The notes under the pieces: model-generated
Databases searched by the model: none
What the model was told of the DNA's origin: nothing
The model's input: only the letters and a program-made list of their open reading frames with translations
In this document: positions 56,000 to 63,964 of the stretch, one piece after another
Numbering within the stretch: position 1 is the stretch's first letter
Layout of the letters: each line of letters begins with the position of its first letter
From: Streptomyces sp. NBC_00775
Lineage (GTDB): Bacteria; Actinomycetota; Actinomycetes; Streptomycetales; Streptomycetaceae
Length of the DNA: 64,000 nucleotides
Direction of reading: 5' to 3'
Assembly (NCBI RefSeq): GCF_036347135.1
Contig: NZ_CP108938.1
Location: forward strand, 3,224,001-3,288,000
Position numbers and translations under genes: made by a program

Positions 56000-56629
56000 T
56001 CAGTGCCAGGGCGCGTAGTTCGGGTTGCTCTCGCAGTCGCTCATGATCTCGGTCTTGGTCTTCTTGTCGACCGGGCAGACGCCGATGATGTACTGGCGCG
56101 CGATGCCGCCGGGGAAGGCGACCTCGACCTGGTCGGCCCACTTGTGGGTATCACCGATGGTCTGGTTGACGTCCACGCCGCCGGGCGCGTCGATGTAGTA
56201 GTTGAAGCCGGACTTGTACCAGGTCTTGTACAGGTCGTGGTCGTACGTCGTCGACACGTACGGCGAGGGCTGGTTGACCAGGACGTACTGCTCGATGTCG
56301 TACTGCCCGTTGACGACGTCCTTCGGGTAGAAGCCCTGCTCGAAGACGGTCGCCGGGCCACGGCTGTCGCTGCGGTAGAGCGTGCCGCAGGTCTTGCGCC
56401 AGACCGGGTCGGGGGTGATGCGGTCGACGTCCACGCGGCGGTCGGCGGCGGCCTGGACCGGGTCGGCGAACTGGGGACAGGCAGGCGCGGCGGCTGCCTT
56501 GGTGCCCTTGACGGCCTGGGTGGCCGTCCCCGTGGCGGGCGAGGCGGGGGTCGCGGCGGACGTCGCGAAGACGGCCGCGAGGGAGATGACGGCGGCAGCG
56601 GCCCGCCGCCGCAGGCGAGTTGTGATCAT
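56000..56629 (-). CDS. Secreted ADP-ribosyltransferase (ScARP/Scabin-like)
   Basis: A 209-residue exported toxin-fold protein, ATG 56629 (GTG 56638 also possible). Signal peptide about 1-28. The mono-ADP-ribosyltransferase domain has the R-S-E order: R86 in TLYRSDSRGP, the STT motif at 126-128 in PYVSTTYD, and the ARTT loop with Q167-x-E169 in WADQVEVAFPGG. This matches ScARP of S. coelicolor and Scabin of S. scabies, which ADP-ribosylate guanine bases in DNA and nucleosides, as pierisins do. Four Cys (51, 81, 185, 199) should form disulfides outside the cell. No immunity gene is obvious beside it. Confidence 0.93.
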   Translation of the reverse strand: MITTRLRRRAAAAVISLAAVFATSAATPASPATGTATQAVKGTKAAAAPACPQFADPVQAAADRRVDVDRITPDPVWRKTCGTLYRSDSRGPATVFEQGFYPKDVVNGQYDIEQYVLVNQPSPYVSTTYDHDLYKTWYKSGFNYYIDAPGGVDVNQTIGDTHKWADQVEVAFPGGIARQYIIGVCPVDKKTKTEIMSDCESNPNYAPWH

Positions 56630-56720
56630 GGGGAGCACGATCTCGGTTCCACGGCGGCGGGTCGTGGATCATCACCCGTACGGCGGCGTGTCCGTCAACC
56701 GGGGTTGCCCGACAGGGCTT

Positions 56721-57938
56721 CTAGCGGAAGATGCCCGTGTGGCCGAGCGAGTAGCGGCCCGGCTGCGGGTACACCGCGAGGCCGTGCGGGCCGTTGCCGA
56801 CCGGAATGCGGGCGAGCTGGACGCCGGTGCGGGTGTCGATGGCGTACACCTCGGCGTCGTAGCGGCCGGAGAGCCACAGCACCTTGCCGTCGGCGGAGAC
56901 GCCGCCCATGTCGGGGCTGCCGCCGTCGGGCAGGTGCCACTTCTTGGTGAGCCTGTTCCGGGTGAAGTCGAAGATGGAGATCGTGCCTTCGCCGCGGTTG
57001 GAGATGTACATCTCGCGCGAGTCGCGGCTGACATACAGGCCGTGGCAGCCCTTGCCGGTGGGGAGCAGGGTCGGTGTGGTGAACTTGTCGCCGTCCAGGA
57101 CCCACATGCCGTTGGCCATCATGTCGGCGATGTAGAACTTCTTGCCGTCCGGGGAGATCTTCACGTCCTGCGGCATCGCGCCGTCCAACGGGAGCTTCTG
57201 CCGGCCGATCACCTTCATCTTCTCGGTGTCGACCTTCAGCAGTTCGCCGCTGAACTCGCAGGAGACGATGAAGTAGCGGCCGTCGAGGGAGAAGTCGGCG
57301 TGATTGACGCCGTAGCAGCTGACCGGTTCCGTCTTGACGCGCTTCATCGTGTGCGCGTCACGGAAGACCAGTTCGCGGTCGAGGGAGGCCATCACGATGG
57401 CGTACTTGCCGTTGGGCGTGAAATAGAGGTTGTACGGGTCGTGCACCTCGACCGTTCGGCCCGCCCTGCCGGTCTTCGGGTCGATGGGGGTGAGGGTGTT
57501 GCCCTTGTCGTTGTTGACCCACAGCGTCTTCATGTCCCAGGAGGGGACGACGTGTTGGGGCTGGGCGCCGACCGGGATCGTCTCGATGACCTCGTACGTC
57601 TTCGGGTCGATGACCGAGACCGTGTTGGACTCGGAGTTGGGGACGTAGACGCGGGAGGGGAAGTCCTTGACCACCGGGGAGAGCCTGTTCGGGCGGTCGG
57701 CGGCGTAGACGTCCGTCGGGTCGAGCACGGCGGGCATGCCGGGCAGGCCCTGGACCGTCTTCGGCTTCGGCTTCGTCTTCGTCTTCGGCGGGGCGGGCTG
57801 GACGGCGGCGGGCTTGGTGCCGAGGGCCCCGTTCGCGTGGTCCTTGGGCCCGCCGCCGCAGCCCGGGAGCGCGGCGAGGGCGGCGAGGGCGGCGCCGGCG
57901 ATCAGTGCGTGCCTGAGGGGGGTGTGGTGCATCTGCAT
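56721..57938 (-). CDS. YncE-like beta-propeller lipoprotein
   Basis: A 405-residue lipoprotein with lipobox LPGC (C27) and a Lys/Pro-rich linker (PKTKTKPKPK). A seven-bladed propeller follows, built from blades such as SNTVSVIDPKTYEVIETIPVG and GTISIFDFTRNR, as in YncE/cytochrome-D1-like proteins. No haem-binding CxxCH is present. It begins one base into the stop codon of the deacetylase-like gene (TGATG), so the two are co-translated and probably act together at the cell surface. A ligand or enzymatic role is not evident. Confidence 0.87.
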   Translation of the reverse strand: MQMHHTPLRHALIAGAALAALAALPGCGGGPKDHANGALGTKPAAVQPAPPKTKTKPKPKTVQGLPGMPAVLDPTDVYAADRPNRLSPVVKDFPSRVYVPNSESNTVSVIDPKTYEVIETIPVGAQPQHVVPSWDMKTLWVNNDKGNTLTPIDPKTGRAGRTVEVHDPYNLYFTPNGKYAIVMASLDRELVFRDAHTMKRVKTEPVSCYGVNHADFSLDGRYFIVSCEFSGELLKVDTEKMKVIGRQKLPLDGAMPQDVKISPDGKKFYIADMMANGMWVLDGDKFTTPTLLPTGKGCHGLYVSRDSREMYISNRGEGTISIFDFTRNRLTKKWHLPDGGSPDMGGVSADGKVLWLSGRYDAEVYAIDTRTGVQLARIPVGNGPHGLAVYPQPGRYSLGHTGIFR

Positions 57939-58780
57939 CAGCTCAGCAGCTCCGTGGTGGTGACCGCGCGCAGGCCGCGGCGGTCGAGTTCTTCCAGGAC
58001 GGCGGGCAGTGCGGCGACCGTGTCCGCGTACCCGAAGTGCAGGCTCACGATCGATCCGGCGCGGATTTCTCCCATGATGTTGCGGGTGACGGCGGCGGCT
58101 CCCGGCGAGGTGAAGTCGAGCGAGTCGACGTCGTAGGAGAGCGTGTGCGGGTAGCCCGCGTCGCGGGCGAGCCGTTCGACCAGGAGTGAGGCGCGGGGTG
58201 TGCGGGACGGCCGGAACCAGGTGCCGATCGAGCCGGTGAGCCGTTTGAGGCGGTCCGCGCAGCCCTGGATCTCCGCGACCGCGTCCGCCTCGGACATCGC
58301 GTTGATGTCGAGGTGGCGCAGGGTGTGGTTGCCGAGGTCGTGGCCGCCGTCGAGGATGCGGCGGGCGATGTCGGGGTGCTCGTCGAGCCAGCTGCCGACG
58401 GCGAGCACGGTGACTCGGGCGCCGCTCTTCTCGGCCTCGCCGAGGAGTGCCTTGGCGATGGCGGGGTCGCCCTGGCCGTGGAAGGTGAGGGCTGCTTGGG
58501 GGCGGGTGCGGGGGCCGTGGGCGATCACGGCGGGCTGGGCCGGGAAGCGGCGGGGGGTGGGAGCGGGGGGTGTGGTGCGGGGGGACGGGGACGGGGACGT
58601 GGACGTGGTACCTGTGGCGGGGGGTGCGGGGGCGCTGGGGGGTACCGGGTGCGCGACGGCGCCTGCCGCGGAGCAGCCGGCGGCGAGCGTCCCCGCGGCG
58701 AGCGCGATCCCCGAGCGCAGCGCCGCGCGGCGGTCTGGTGCCGGGCGTGCGACGCGTTCTTCAGACGTGGTCACCCGCAC
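57938..58780 (-). CDS. NodB-fold (polysaccharide deacetylase-like) lipoprotein, altered active site
   Basis: A 280-residue protein from GTG 58780 with a twin-arginine motif (PDRRAALRSG) and a lipobox ending AAGC (C36). A 50-residue Pro/Ser/Thr linker follows. The NodB domain covers about 95-280. The first motif, normally TFDDG with the catalytic and metal-binding Asp residues, reads TFHGQGD (T99-D105), so both usual Asp positions differ. The metal HxxxH motif is kept as NHTLRH (H152, H156), and motif 3 reads WFRPSRT. It may be a non-catalytic binding protein or use a shifted Asp (D105). Coupled to the YncE-like gene. Confidence 0.83.
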   Translation of the reverse strand: MRVTTSEERVARPAPDRRAALRSGIALAAGTLAAGCSAAGAVAHPVPPSAPAPPATGTTSTSPSPSPRTTPPAPTPRRFPAQPAVIAHGPRTRPQAALTFHGQGDPAIAKALLGEAEKSGARVTVLAVGSWLDEHPDIARRILDGGHDLGNHTLRHLDINAMSEADAVAEIQGCADRLKRLTGSIGTWFRPSRTPRASLLVERLARDAGYPHTLSYDVDSLDFTSPGAAAVTRNIMGEIRAGSIVSLHFGYADTVAALPAVLEELDRRGLRAVTTTELLS

Positions 58781-58862
58781 TATTTAAGGGTGAGTTGACC
58801 CTAAAAGTGGCGATTGGGCCGATCGGGGGGTGGGTCGGCGGTGCGGTTCGTCGTTGGGGGTC

Positions 58863-58975
58863 GGGGCCGCGCCGGTACGTCCAGCCCGTCGCCGGTGGGC
58901 ATTACTGCTTGCTGCCACAGCATGAACTTGCCCATAACCCCGTATGCGACGGGCTGGACGTACCGGCACGGCCCC
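58863..58975. repeat. 113-bp hairpin with 30-bp arms
   Basis: Positions 58863-58892 and 58946-58975 are complementary at 29 of 30 positions, of which 22 consecutive bases (58871-58892 with 58946-58967) are perfect. The 53-nt loop contains further pairing: TGGGCA near 58896 with TGCCCA, and GCTG/CAGC around 58911. It is unlike the short GC hairpins that serve as terminators elsewhere in this window. Confidence 0.8.
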
Positions 58976-59112
58976 TTCCGCACGTCGCCGACCGCGCCGC
59001 CGTACCTGCCGGGTGAGGGTGGGTGGGGCCGTCGTGCGTCGTCGGGTGCGGGTGTGTGTGTCGGCTGGGGCTGGGCGGTGCCGTGCGTCGAACGGTTCCG
59101 GGGGGTGTTTTT

Positions 59113-59154
59113 AGGGGCGCGGGGAACTGCGCGACCAGCCCCCACCGGCCCGCA
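59113..59154 (-). repeat. Streptomyces intergenic repeat, copy B
   Basis: The reverse complement matches the unit at 7601-7642 at 41 of 42 bases. A short TTTTTA run precedes it at 59108-59113. Confidence 0.8.
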
Positions 59155-59472
59155 GCCGACGAACCACCCGGTCATTTCAGGGGCGCGTGGAACGGCGCAA
59201 TCTTTTGGGGGTCTGGGGGCGGAGCCCCCAGGAACGGGATGGGACGGGTAGGGGCGGCGGGGGCGAGGAACATCCTGGTCGCGCCCAGAGGGCCACTTTT
59301 GGATCAATCACCCGCGTCTGCGATAGTCAGCGGTGCGACCTCCACCCATTGACCCGGGCCATGGTTGTCGCCGGTGCCGTGGTTCACACCCCAATTCGTT
59401 CCACGGTGCCTCAGGAGCCCCGGCTGCTCAGCGGCCGGGGTTTCCGCGTGTACGGGGGTGGAGAGGGTGAAG

Positions 59473-59976
59473 TCAGCGGTCGGCCACTCTCATTTCGAAC
59501 CAGGTGGTCTTGCCTCGGGGCAGCAGATCCACACCCCAGCGGTCGGAGAGTTTGTCCACGAGGAAGAGGCCTCGGCCGCTCAGGTCGAGTTCCTGGACCG
59601 GCATCAGACAGGGGAGACCCCGCGAGGGGTCGCGGACCTCGATCCGGATCCAGCCCCGGCGGCGGCGCATACGGAGTCCGAAGACACGGGCGCCGGTGTG
59701 GCGCACGGCGTTGCCGACGAGCTCCGAGACGAGTAAGACCGCGTCCTCCGTCATCTTCGGCGACAGACCCCAGTGACGCAGAACCACGACCTGCGTGAGC
59801 CGCCGCGCGGTGGCCGCGGACTCCGGGCGGGACGGCAACGGCACCTCCGCCTCTGTCGGATTGCCGAACAACTCCAGCGCCTGGAGCGCCCGTTCGTCCT
59901 CGACCGCAGGCGTCCAGCGCGCCGCGGTCGCACTCCCGTGCCGCCGCGGCTGTTCGATACCCTCCAGCCCCGCCAT
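59473..59976 (-). CDS. RsbW-like ATP-binding protein (anti-sigma factor kinase fold), TTA codon
   Basis: A 167-residue HATPase_c_2 protein, taken from ATG 59976 (MAGLEGIEQPRRHGS); in-frame starts up to 60075 would add 33 residues. The GHKL motifs are the N box SELVGNAVRHTG near 86-97, a G1 box VRDPSRGLP and a G2 box GRGLFLVDKLSDRWG. Streptomyces has many such proteins, some acting on anti-sigma antagonists and some orphan; no sigma factor or STAS gene is adjacent. Codon 81 is TTA (59734-59736), within AVLLVSEL, so expression should follow bldA. Confidence 0.87.
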   Translation of the reverse strand: MAGLEGIEQPRRHGSATAARWTPAVEDERALQALELFGNPTEAEVPLPSRPESAATARRLTQVVVLRHWGLSPKMTEDAVLLVSELVGNAVRHTGARVFGLRMRRRRGWIRIEVRDPSRGLPCLMPVQELDLSGRGLFLVDKLSDRWGVDLLPRGKTTWFEMRVADR

Positions 59977-60288
59977 GCCCCCATCATGGCCGTCCAGAGC
60001 GCTCCGCGGGGCCGTTCCGAAGGAATACGCCCCCCGGAACGCCCCATTCCGCACCATCCAGTTGACATATGCCACGGGCAGTTCGGCGGCATGGACAGCC
60101 CGTCTGACCTGGCCGTATTACTCAGTTGACGGCAATCACCGGACGCCCCCCACAGGGCAGGCTTAAGGTTGCCTTAAGGCTTACATAAACCGCCCCTTCG
60201 GGGGACGCCGGGTAAGACATCGCGTCAACTACAAGTGGATCAGCGGAACTTGGAGAGTGACTTTCGGCTCAGCGGAACCGCTCGCGGC
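59977..60288. other. Upstream region of the RsbW-like gene
   Basis: The 312 bp contain no supported gene unless the longer RsbW-like start (60075) is real. A 7-3-7 perfect palindrome, CTTAAGG-TTG-CCTTAAG, lies at 60162-60178 and could be an operator; it loosely resembles iron-box (DmdR/IdeR) sequences. TTGACAT at 60061-60067 reads away from the kinase gene. Confidence 0.4.
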
Positions 60289-61056
60289 TCAGAGGAACTT
60301 CGCCTTCCCCGGGCCCTCCTCCACGAAGCTCCGCATCCCCCGCTCACGGTCCTCCGTCGCGAACAGGCCCGCGAACCAGTTGCGTTCGATGGCGAGTCCG
60401 GTCTCGAGGTCCGTCTCCAGACCCGCGTCGATCGACTCCTTCGCCGCGCGCAGCGCGATCGCCGGGCCCTGCGCGAGCTTCGCGGCCCAGGCGTGCGCGG
60501 CGGTGTAGACCTCGTCGGCCGGGACGACCCGGTCCACCAGACCGAGCGACAGGGCCTCGTCGGCCTTGACCATGCGGCCGGTGAAGATGAGGTCCTTGGC
60601 CTTGGAGGGGCCGATCAGACGGGACAGGCGCTGGGTGCCGCCGGCGCCGGGGATCACGCCGAGCAGGATCTCCGGCTGGCCCAGCTTGGCGTTCTCCGCG
60701 GCGATGCGGAAGTCGGCGCACAGCGCCAACTCGCAGCCCCCGCCGAGCGCGTAGCCGGTGACGGCGGCGACGACCGGCTTGGGGATACGGGCTACGGCGG
60801 TGAAGGAGTCCTGCAGGGCCCGGGACCGTACGACCATCGCGGCGTGGTCCATCGCCTGCATCTCCTTGATGTCCGCGCCCGCCGCGAACACCTTCTCCCC
60901 GCCGTACAGCACCACCGCGCGGACGTCCGCCCGGCCGGTGGCCTCCTCGGCGAGCTCCTTGAGCCGGTCCTGGGTGGCGACGTCCAGCGCGTTCATGGGC
61001 GGGCGGTCCAGACGGATGGTGCCCACACCTTCGGCCACTTCGAGATGCACAGTCAT
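60289..61056 (-). CDS. Enoyl-CoA hydratase/isomerase family protein
   Basis: A 255-residue crotonase-fold enzyme. The oxyanion-hole strands are FAAGADIKEM and VTGYALGGGCELALCADFRIA. Two glutamates suited to hydration of enoyl-CoA lie in GCELAL and QPEILLGVIPGAGGTQRL. This argues for a true hydratase in fatty-acid beta-oxidation rather than a related isomerase. It lies downstream of the L,D-transpeptidase gene but is separated from it by a 20-bp terminator hairpin, so it should have its own promoter in the 108-bp gap. Confidence 0.92.
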   Translation of the reverse strand: MTVHLEVAEGVGTIRLDRPPMNALDVATQDRLKELAEEATGRADVRAVVLYGGEKVFAAGADIKEMQAMDHAAMVVRSRALQDSFTAVARIPKPVVAAVTGYALGGGCELALCADFRIAAENAKLGQPEILLGVIPGAGGTQRLSRLIGPSKAKDLIFTGRMVKADEALSLGLVDRVVPADEVYTAAHAWAAKLAQGPAIALRAAKESIDAGLETDLETGLAIERNWFAGLFATEDRERGMRSFVEEGPGKAKFL

Positions 61057-61080
61057 GGCAGCAGGTTAGTGCGCGTTAAC

Positions 61081-61130
61081 GGGAACGGGCCCGGTGTGCT
61101 CAGTCACAGCAGCACACCGGGCCCGTTCCC
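61081..61130 (-). terminator. 20-bp perfect terminator hairpin after L,D-transpeptidase 1
   Basis: Arms 61081-61100 and 61111-61130 are perfectly complementary over 20 bp (GGGAACGGGCCCGGTGTGCT) with a 10-nt loop. It lies 33 bp after the transpeptidase stop, between two same-strand genes. Confidence 0.9.
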
Positions 61131-61163
61131 GCATCAGATTCCGTACCGGGCAAGCGGGAGGAT

Positions 61164-62414
61164 CTAGGCGATCCACTTGTCCCAGGACATGTTCCAGCCG
61201 TTGAGGCCGTTGTCCGGGGCGACCGTCTTGTCGTTGGAGTTCTTCACGATCACCACGTCACCGATGATCGAGTTGTCGTAGAACCAGGCCGCCGGCACAT
61301 CGCTGTCGTAGCCGCCGCGCACATCGCGTACGCCGATGCAGCCGTGACTGGCGTTGTAGTTGCCGAAGGCGCCGCCGCCCCAGTAGTTGCCGTGGATGAA
61401 GGTGCCCGAGTTGGTCAGGCGCTGGGCGTGCGGCACGTCCTTGATGTCGTACTCGCCGCCGTAGCCGACCGTCTCGCCGTTCATGCGGGTCACCTTGAGG
61501 CGCTCGCTGATGACCATCTGGCCGTTCCAGGTGTCGTAGCCCGGCTTGCCCGTGGTGATCGGGATGGTCTTGAGGACCTTGCCGTCGCGCTTGACGACCA
61601 TCGTGTGCTTCTTGGCGTCGACGGTGGTGACCTGGCTGCGGCCGATCGTGAAGCTCACGGTCTTGGCCTGCTTGCCGTAGACGCCTGGCCGGCCCTCGAC
61701 GCCGTCGAGGTCGAGGGTGACGGTGACCTTCGTACCGGCCGCCCAGTACTGCTCGGGACGGAAGTCGAGGCGGTCGTTGCCGAACCAGTGGCCCTGGACG
61801 TCGACCGCCGGCTCGGTCTTGAACTTGATGGCCTTCTCGACCTCGTCGGGGTGCGTGATGCCCCGCGTGAAGTGGACCGAGAAGGGCATTCCCACGCCGA
61901 CCTTGGAACCGTCCTCGGGCGTGTAGATGCCGACGAAGGTGTTCTTGGGGGTGAGGGTGGTGAACGCCGACTCCTCGGCCGCCTCACGGCCGTCGGAGTC
62001 CTTGGCCACCGCGTGGACCTTGTACTTGGTGGCCGAGGCGAGGTGGGTCGAGGGCGTCCAGCTGGCGCCGTCGCCGGCGATCTTGCCCTCGACCGCGTTG
62101 CCCTTGGTGTCCTCGACCTTGACCTCGGTCAGCTTGCCCTTGGCGGCGGACACCTTGAGGGCGCCGCTGGTCTTCACATCGGCGGCGCCGTCCTTGGGGG
62201 CGATGGTCACCACGGCCTGCGAGGCCTTGGTGTCCGCCGTACTGGAACTGCCGGCACTCTTGCCCTTGCCGTCCCCGGACCCGGTGTCCGAGTCCCCTCC
62301 CCCGCCGCAGGCGGTCACGGCGAGCAGCAGGACGCCCAGCAGGAGTGCCAGGATTCCCTTGCCCTTGTGTGTCCGCGCGCCAACCGACGCCCCCGATATC
62401 GGTCGCCCGTTCAA
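61164..62414 (-). CDS. L,D-transpeptidase lipoprotein 1
   Basis: A 416-residue lipoprotein with lipobox VTAC (C36) and a Gly/Ser linker. One or two Ig-like domains (about 65-250) precede the YkuD catalytic domain (about 255-380). The active site is HGNYWGGGAFGNYNASHGCIGVRD (in part), with the nucleophile C359 in SHGCIGVRD. Such enzymes form 3-3 peptidoglycan cross-links or attach proteins to the wall, and are abundant in Streptomyces. A paralogue lies immediately upstream; both share the C-terminal DNGLNGWNMSW-type ending. The domain plan matches mycobacterial LdtMt2. Confidence 0.95.
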   Translation of the reverse strand: MNGRPISGASVGARTHKGKGILALLLGVLLLAVTACGGGGDSDTGSGDGKGKSAGSSSTADTKASQAVVTIAPKDGAADVKTSGALKVSAAKGKLTEVKVEDTKGNAVEGKIAGDGASWTPSTHLASATKYKVHAVAKDSDGREAAEESAFTTLTPKNTFVGIYTPEDGSKVGVGMPFSVHFTRGITHPDEVEKAIKFKTEPAVDVQGHWFGNDRLDFRPEQYWAAGTKVTVTLDLDGVEGRPGVYGKQAKTVSFTIGRSQVTTVDAKKHTMVVKRDGKVLKTIPITTGKPGYDTWNGQMVISERLKVTRMNGETVGYGGEYDIKDVPHAQRLTNSGTFIHGNYWGGGAFGNYNASHGCIGVRDVRGGYDSDVPAAWFYDNSIIGDVVIVKNSNDKTVAPDNGLNGWNMSWDKWIA

Positions 62415-62593
62415 AATGGTTCTCCCCTCGCACGGCCTGATCAGGCCCGCACTCCAGCGCGTCCCACGCGCGTATCGCGCTAATTAATCACACGACCTGG
62501 AGCGATGGCTCCCCGGGAATGTCACTGTTCAGTCCCAACTTCGGCCGAACGGGGTGCCACTGGAGCGCGTCGTGCGCGTACCCCTATATCGGG

Positions 62594-63811
62594 CTACTTC
62601 ACCGCGCCACCCGCTTTCCACTCCTTCCAGCGCATGTTCCACCCGCCGAGCCCGTTGTCGGGAGCGACCTCTTTGTCCTTGCTGTTGACGACCTCGATGA
62701 CGTCCCCGATGAGACTGCGGTCGAAGAACCAGCCCGCCGGGGTGTCCGAACTGCCGCCCTTCACGTCCCTCAGGCCCACACAGCCGTGGCTGACGTTGGT
62801 GTTGCCGAAGGCGTCCGGCGCCCAGTAGTTGCCGTGCAGGAAGGTCCCGGAGTCGGTGAGCCGCATCGCGTGGGGAACGTCCGGAATGTTGTACTCGCCG
62901 CCGAAGCCGACCGTGCGGCTGTTCATCCGCGTCATCTCCAGCATCTCCATGACGACCATTTTCCCGTTGTACGTCGTCCTCTTGGGGGCGCCCGCCGTGA
63001 TCGGGACCGTGGCGAGAAGGTCACCGTCGCGGCGTACCTCCATGGTGTGCTCGGCGGCGTCGACGAGTGAGACCTGGCTGCGTCCGACGGTGAACGAGAA
63101 GGTCTTGGACTGGAGTCCGTACACGCCCGGTGCCGCCTCCACGTCGCGCAGCCGCAGCCCGACCGTGACCTTCGTCCCCGGCTTCCAGTACTTCCGCGGG
63201 CGGAAGTCGAGCCGGTCGTTGCCGAACCAGTGCGGTCGGATCTCGACGGCGGGCTTCGCCGTCACCTGGATGGCGCGTTCGACGGCGGCCCGGTTCTCGA
63301 TCTCCCGGTTGAATTCGAGCGAGACGATCATTCCGGTGCCGACGGTGGCCCGGTTCTCCGGAGTGACGTATCCGATGAACCGCTCACCGGGGACGGCCGT
63401 CGTGAACGTCGTGTGCCGTGCCGAGCGCCGCCCGTGCTCGTCGAGAGCCACCACGTCGACGGTGTACTTGGCGGCCAGGGCGAGCCTCGGATCGTCGGGT
63501 TTCCAGGTCAGGCCGTCGTCGGTGATGTGCCCAGGCACCCGGGACTCCTGCGCGTCCTGGGACTTGACGACCTTCACGGATTCCAGCCTCCCATCGGGCA
63601 CCCGCACCTTGAGCGGCTCGTCGGGGCGTACGCCCTTGCTGGCGTCGCCCGGCGAGACGCGGATGACGTCCTCGGGCGACTGTGGTTTGCCGAGCACCTC
63701 GTCGATCGGGTCCGAGGTGCAGCCGGCGGCTCCGGCCAGCAGGCCGGCCCAGGTCAGTACGGCGGCCAGCGCGGCCCCTGCGCGCCGCGCGCGCGTCTGT
63801 ACGTGCTTCAC
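62594..63811 (-). CDS. L,D-transpeptidase lipoprotein 2
   Basis: A 405-residue paralogue of the preceding enzyme, taken from GTG 63811 (KHVQTRARRAG). A longer opening to 63943 would place 44 residues before a good signal peptide, so it is rejected. The lipobox is AAGC (C31). Ig-like domains cover about 40-240. The YkuD domain carries the nucleophile C344 in NVSHGCVGLRD and the ending DNGLGGWNMRWKEW. The 179-bp gap to paralogue 1 suggests separate promoters. Tandem duplication is the likely origin. Confidence 0.93.
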   Translation of the reverse strand: MKHVQTRARRAGAALAAVLTWAGLLAGAAGCTSDPIDEVLGKPQSPEDVIRVSPGDASKGVRPDEPLKVRVPDGRLESVKVVKSQDAQESRVPGHITDDGLTWKPDDPRLALAAKYTVDVVALDEHGRRSARHTTFTTAVPGERFIGYVTPENRATVGTGMIVSLEFNREIENRAAVERAIQVTAKPAVEIRPHWFGNDRLDFRPRKYWKPGTKVTVGLRLRDVEAAPGVYGLQSKTFSFTVGRSQVSLVDAAEHTMEVRRDGDLLATVPITAGAPKRTTYNGKMVVMEMLEMTRMNSRTVGFGGEYNIPDVPHAMRLTDSGTFLHGNYWAPDAFGNTNVSHGCVGLRDVKGGSSDTPAGWFFDRSLIGDVIEVVNSKDKEVAPDNGLGGWNMRWKEWKAGGAVK

Positions 63812-63964
63812 GTGGGTCCCAACGACTGTGCCCCTCTGGGGAAACGTGAGTGCGAGGCACGCTCTGGGCAGAACAGTGGGGAGGACGACGCGATGGGGAG
63901 CCGCGGCCGGGACGCCGCATGCCCCTTTTTCGGGTCGTTCCATGAGCCGCGGGAGGCTGAACCG

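Larger units (their letters stand above)
58781..59472. other. 692-bp gene-free region with nested inverted repeats
   Basis: The gap holds the deacetylase operon promoter, a long hairpin (58863-58975), an inverted copy of the intergenic repeat (59113-59154) and a GGGGG/CCCCC hairpin (59213-59231). The whole block is bounded by a facing imperfect inverted repeat (58789-58811 and 59292-59313). Open frames crossing it are Arg/Pro/Gly-rich and give no family match, so I do not call a gene. Confidence 0.7.

Noticed and set aside
58801..59307. 168-residue leftward open frame across the repeat-rich gap
   Set aside because: It is made of repeat-derived Pro/Arg sequence, including the same peptide fragment as at 7601, and has no ribosome-binding site.
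59377..59472. Possible promoter or small gene directly upstream of 59473 on the plus strand
   Set aside because: No start with ribosome-binding site and coding bias; the sequence is the 3' flank of the leftward kinase gene.
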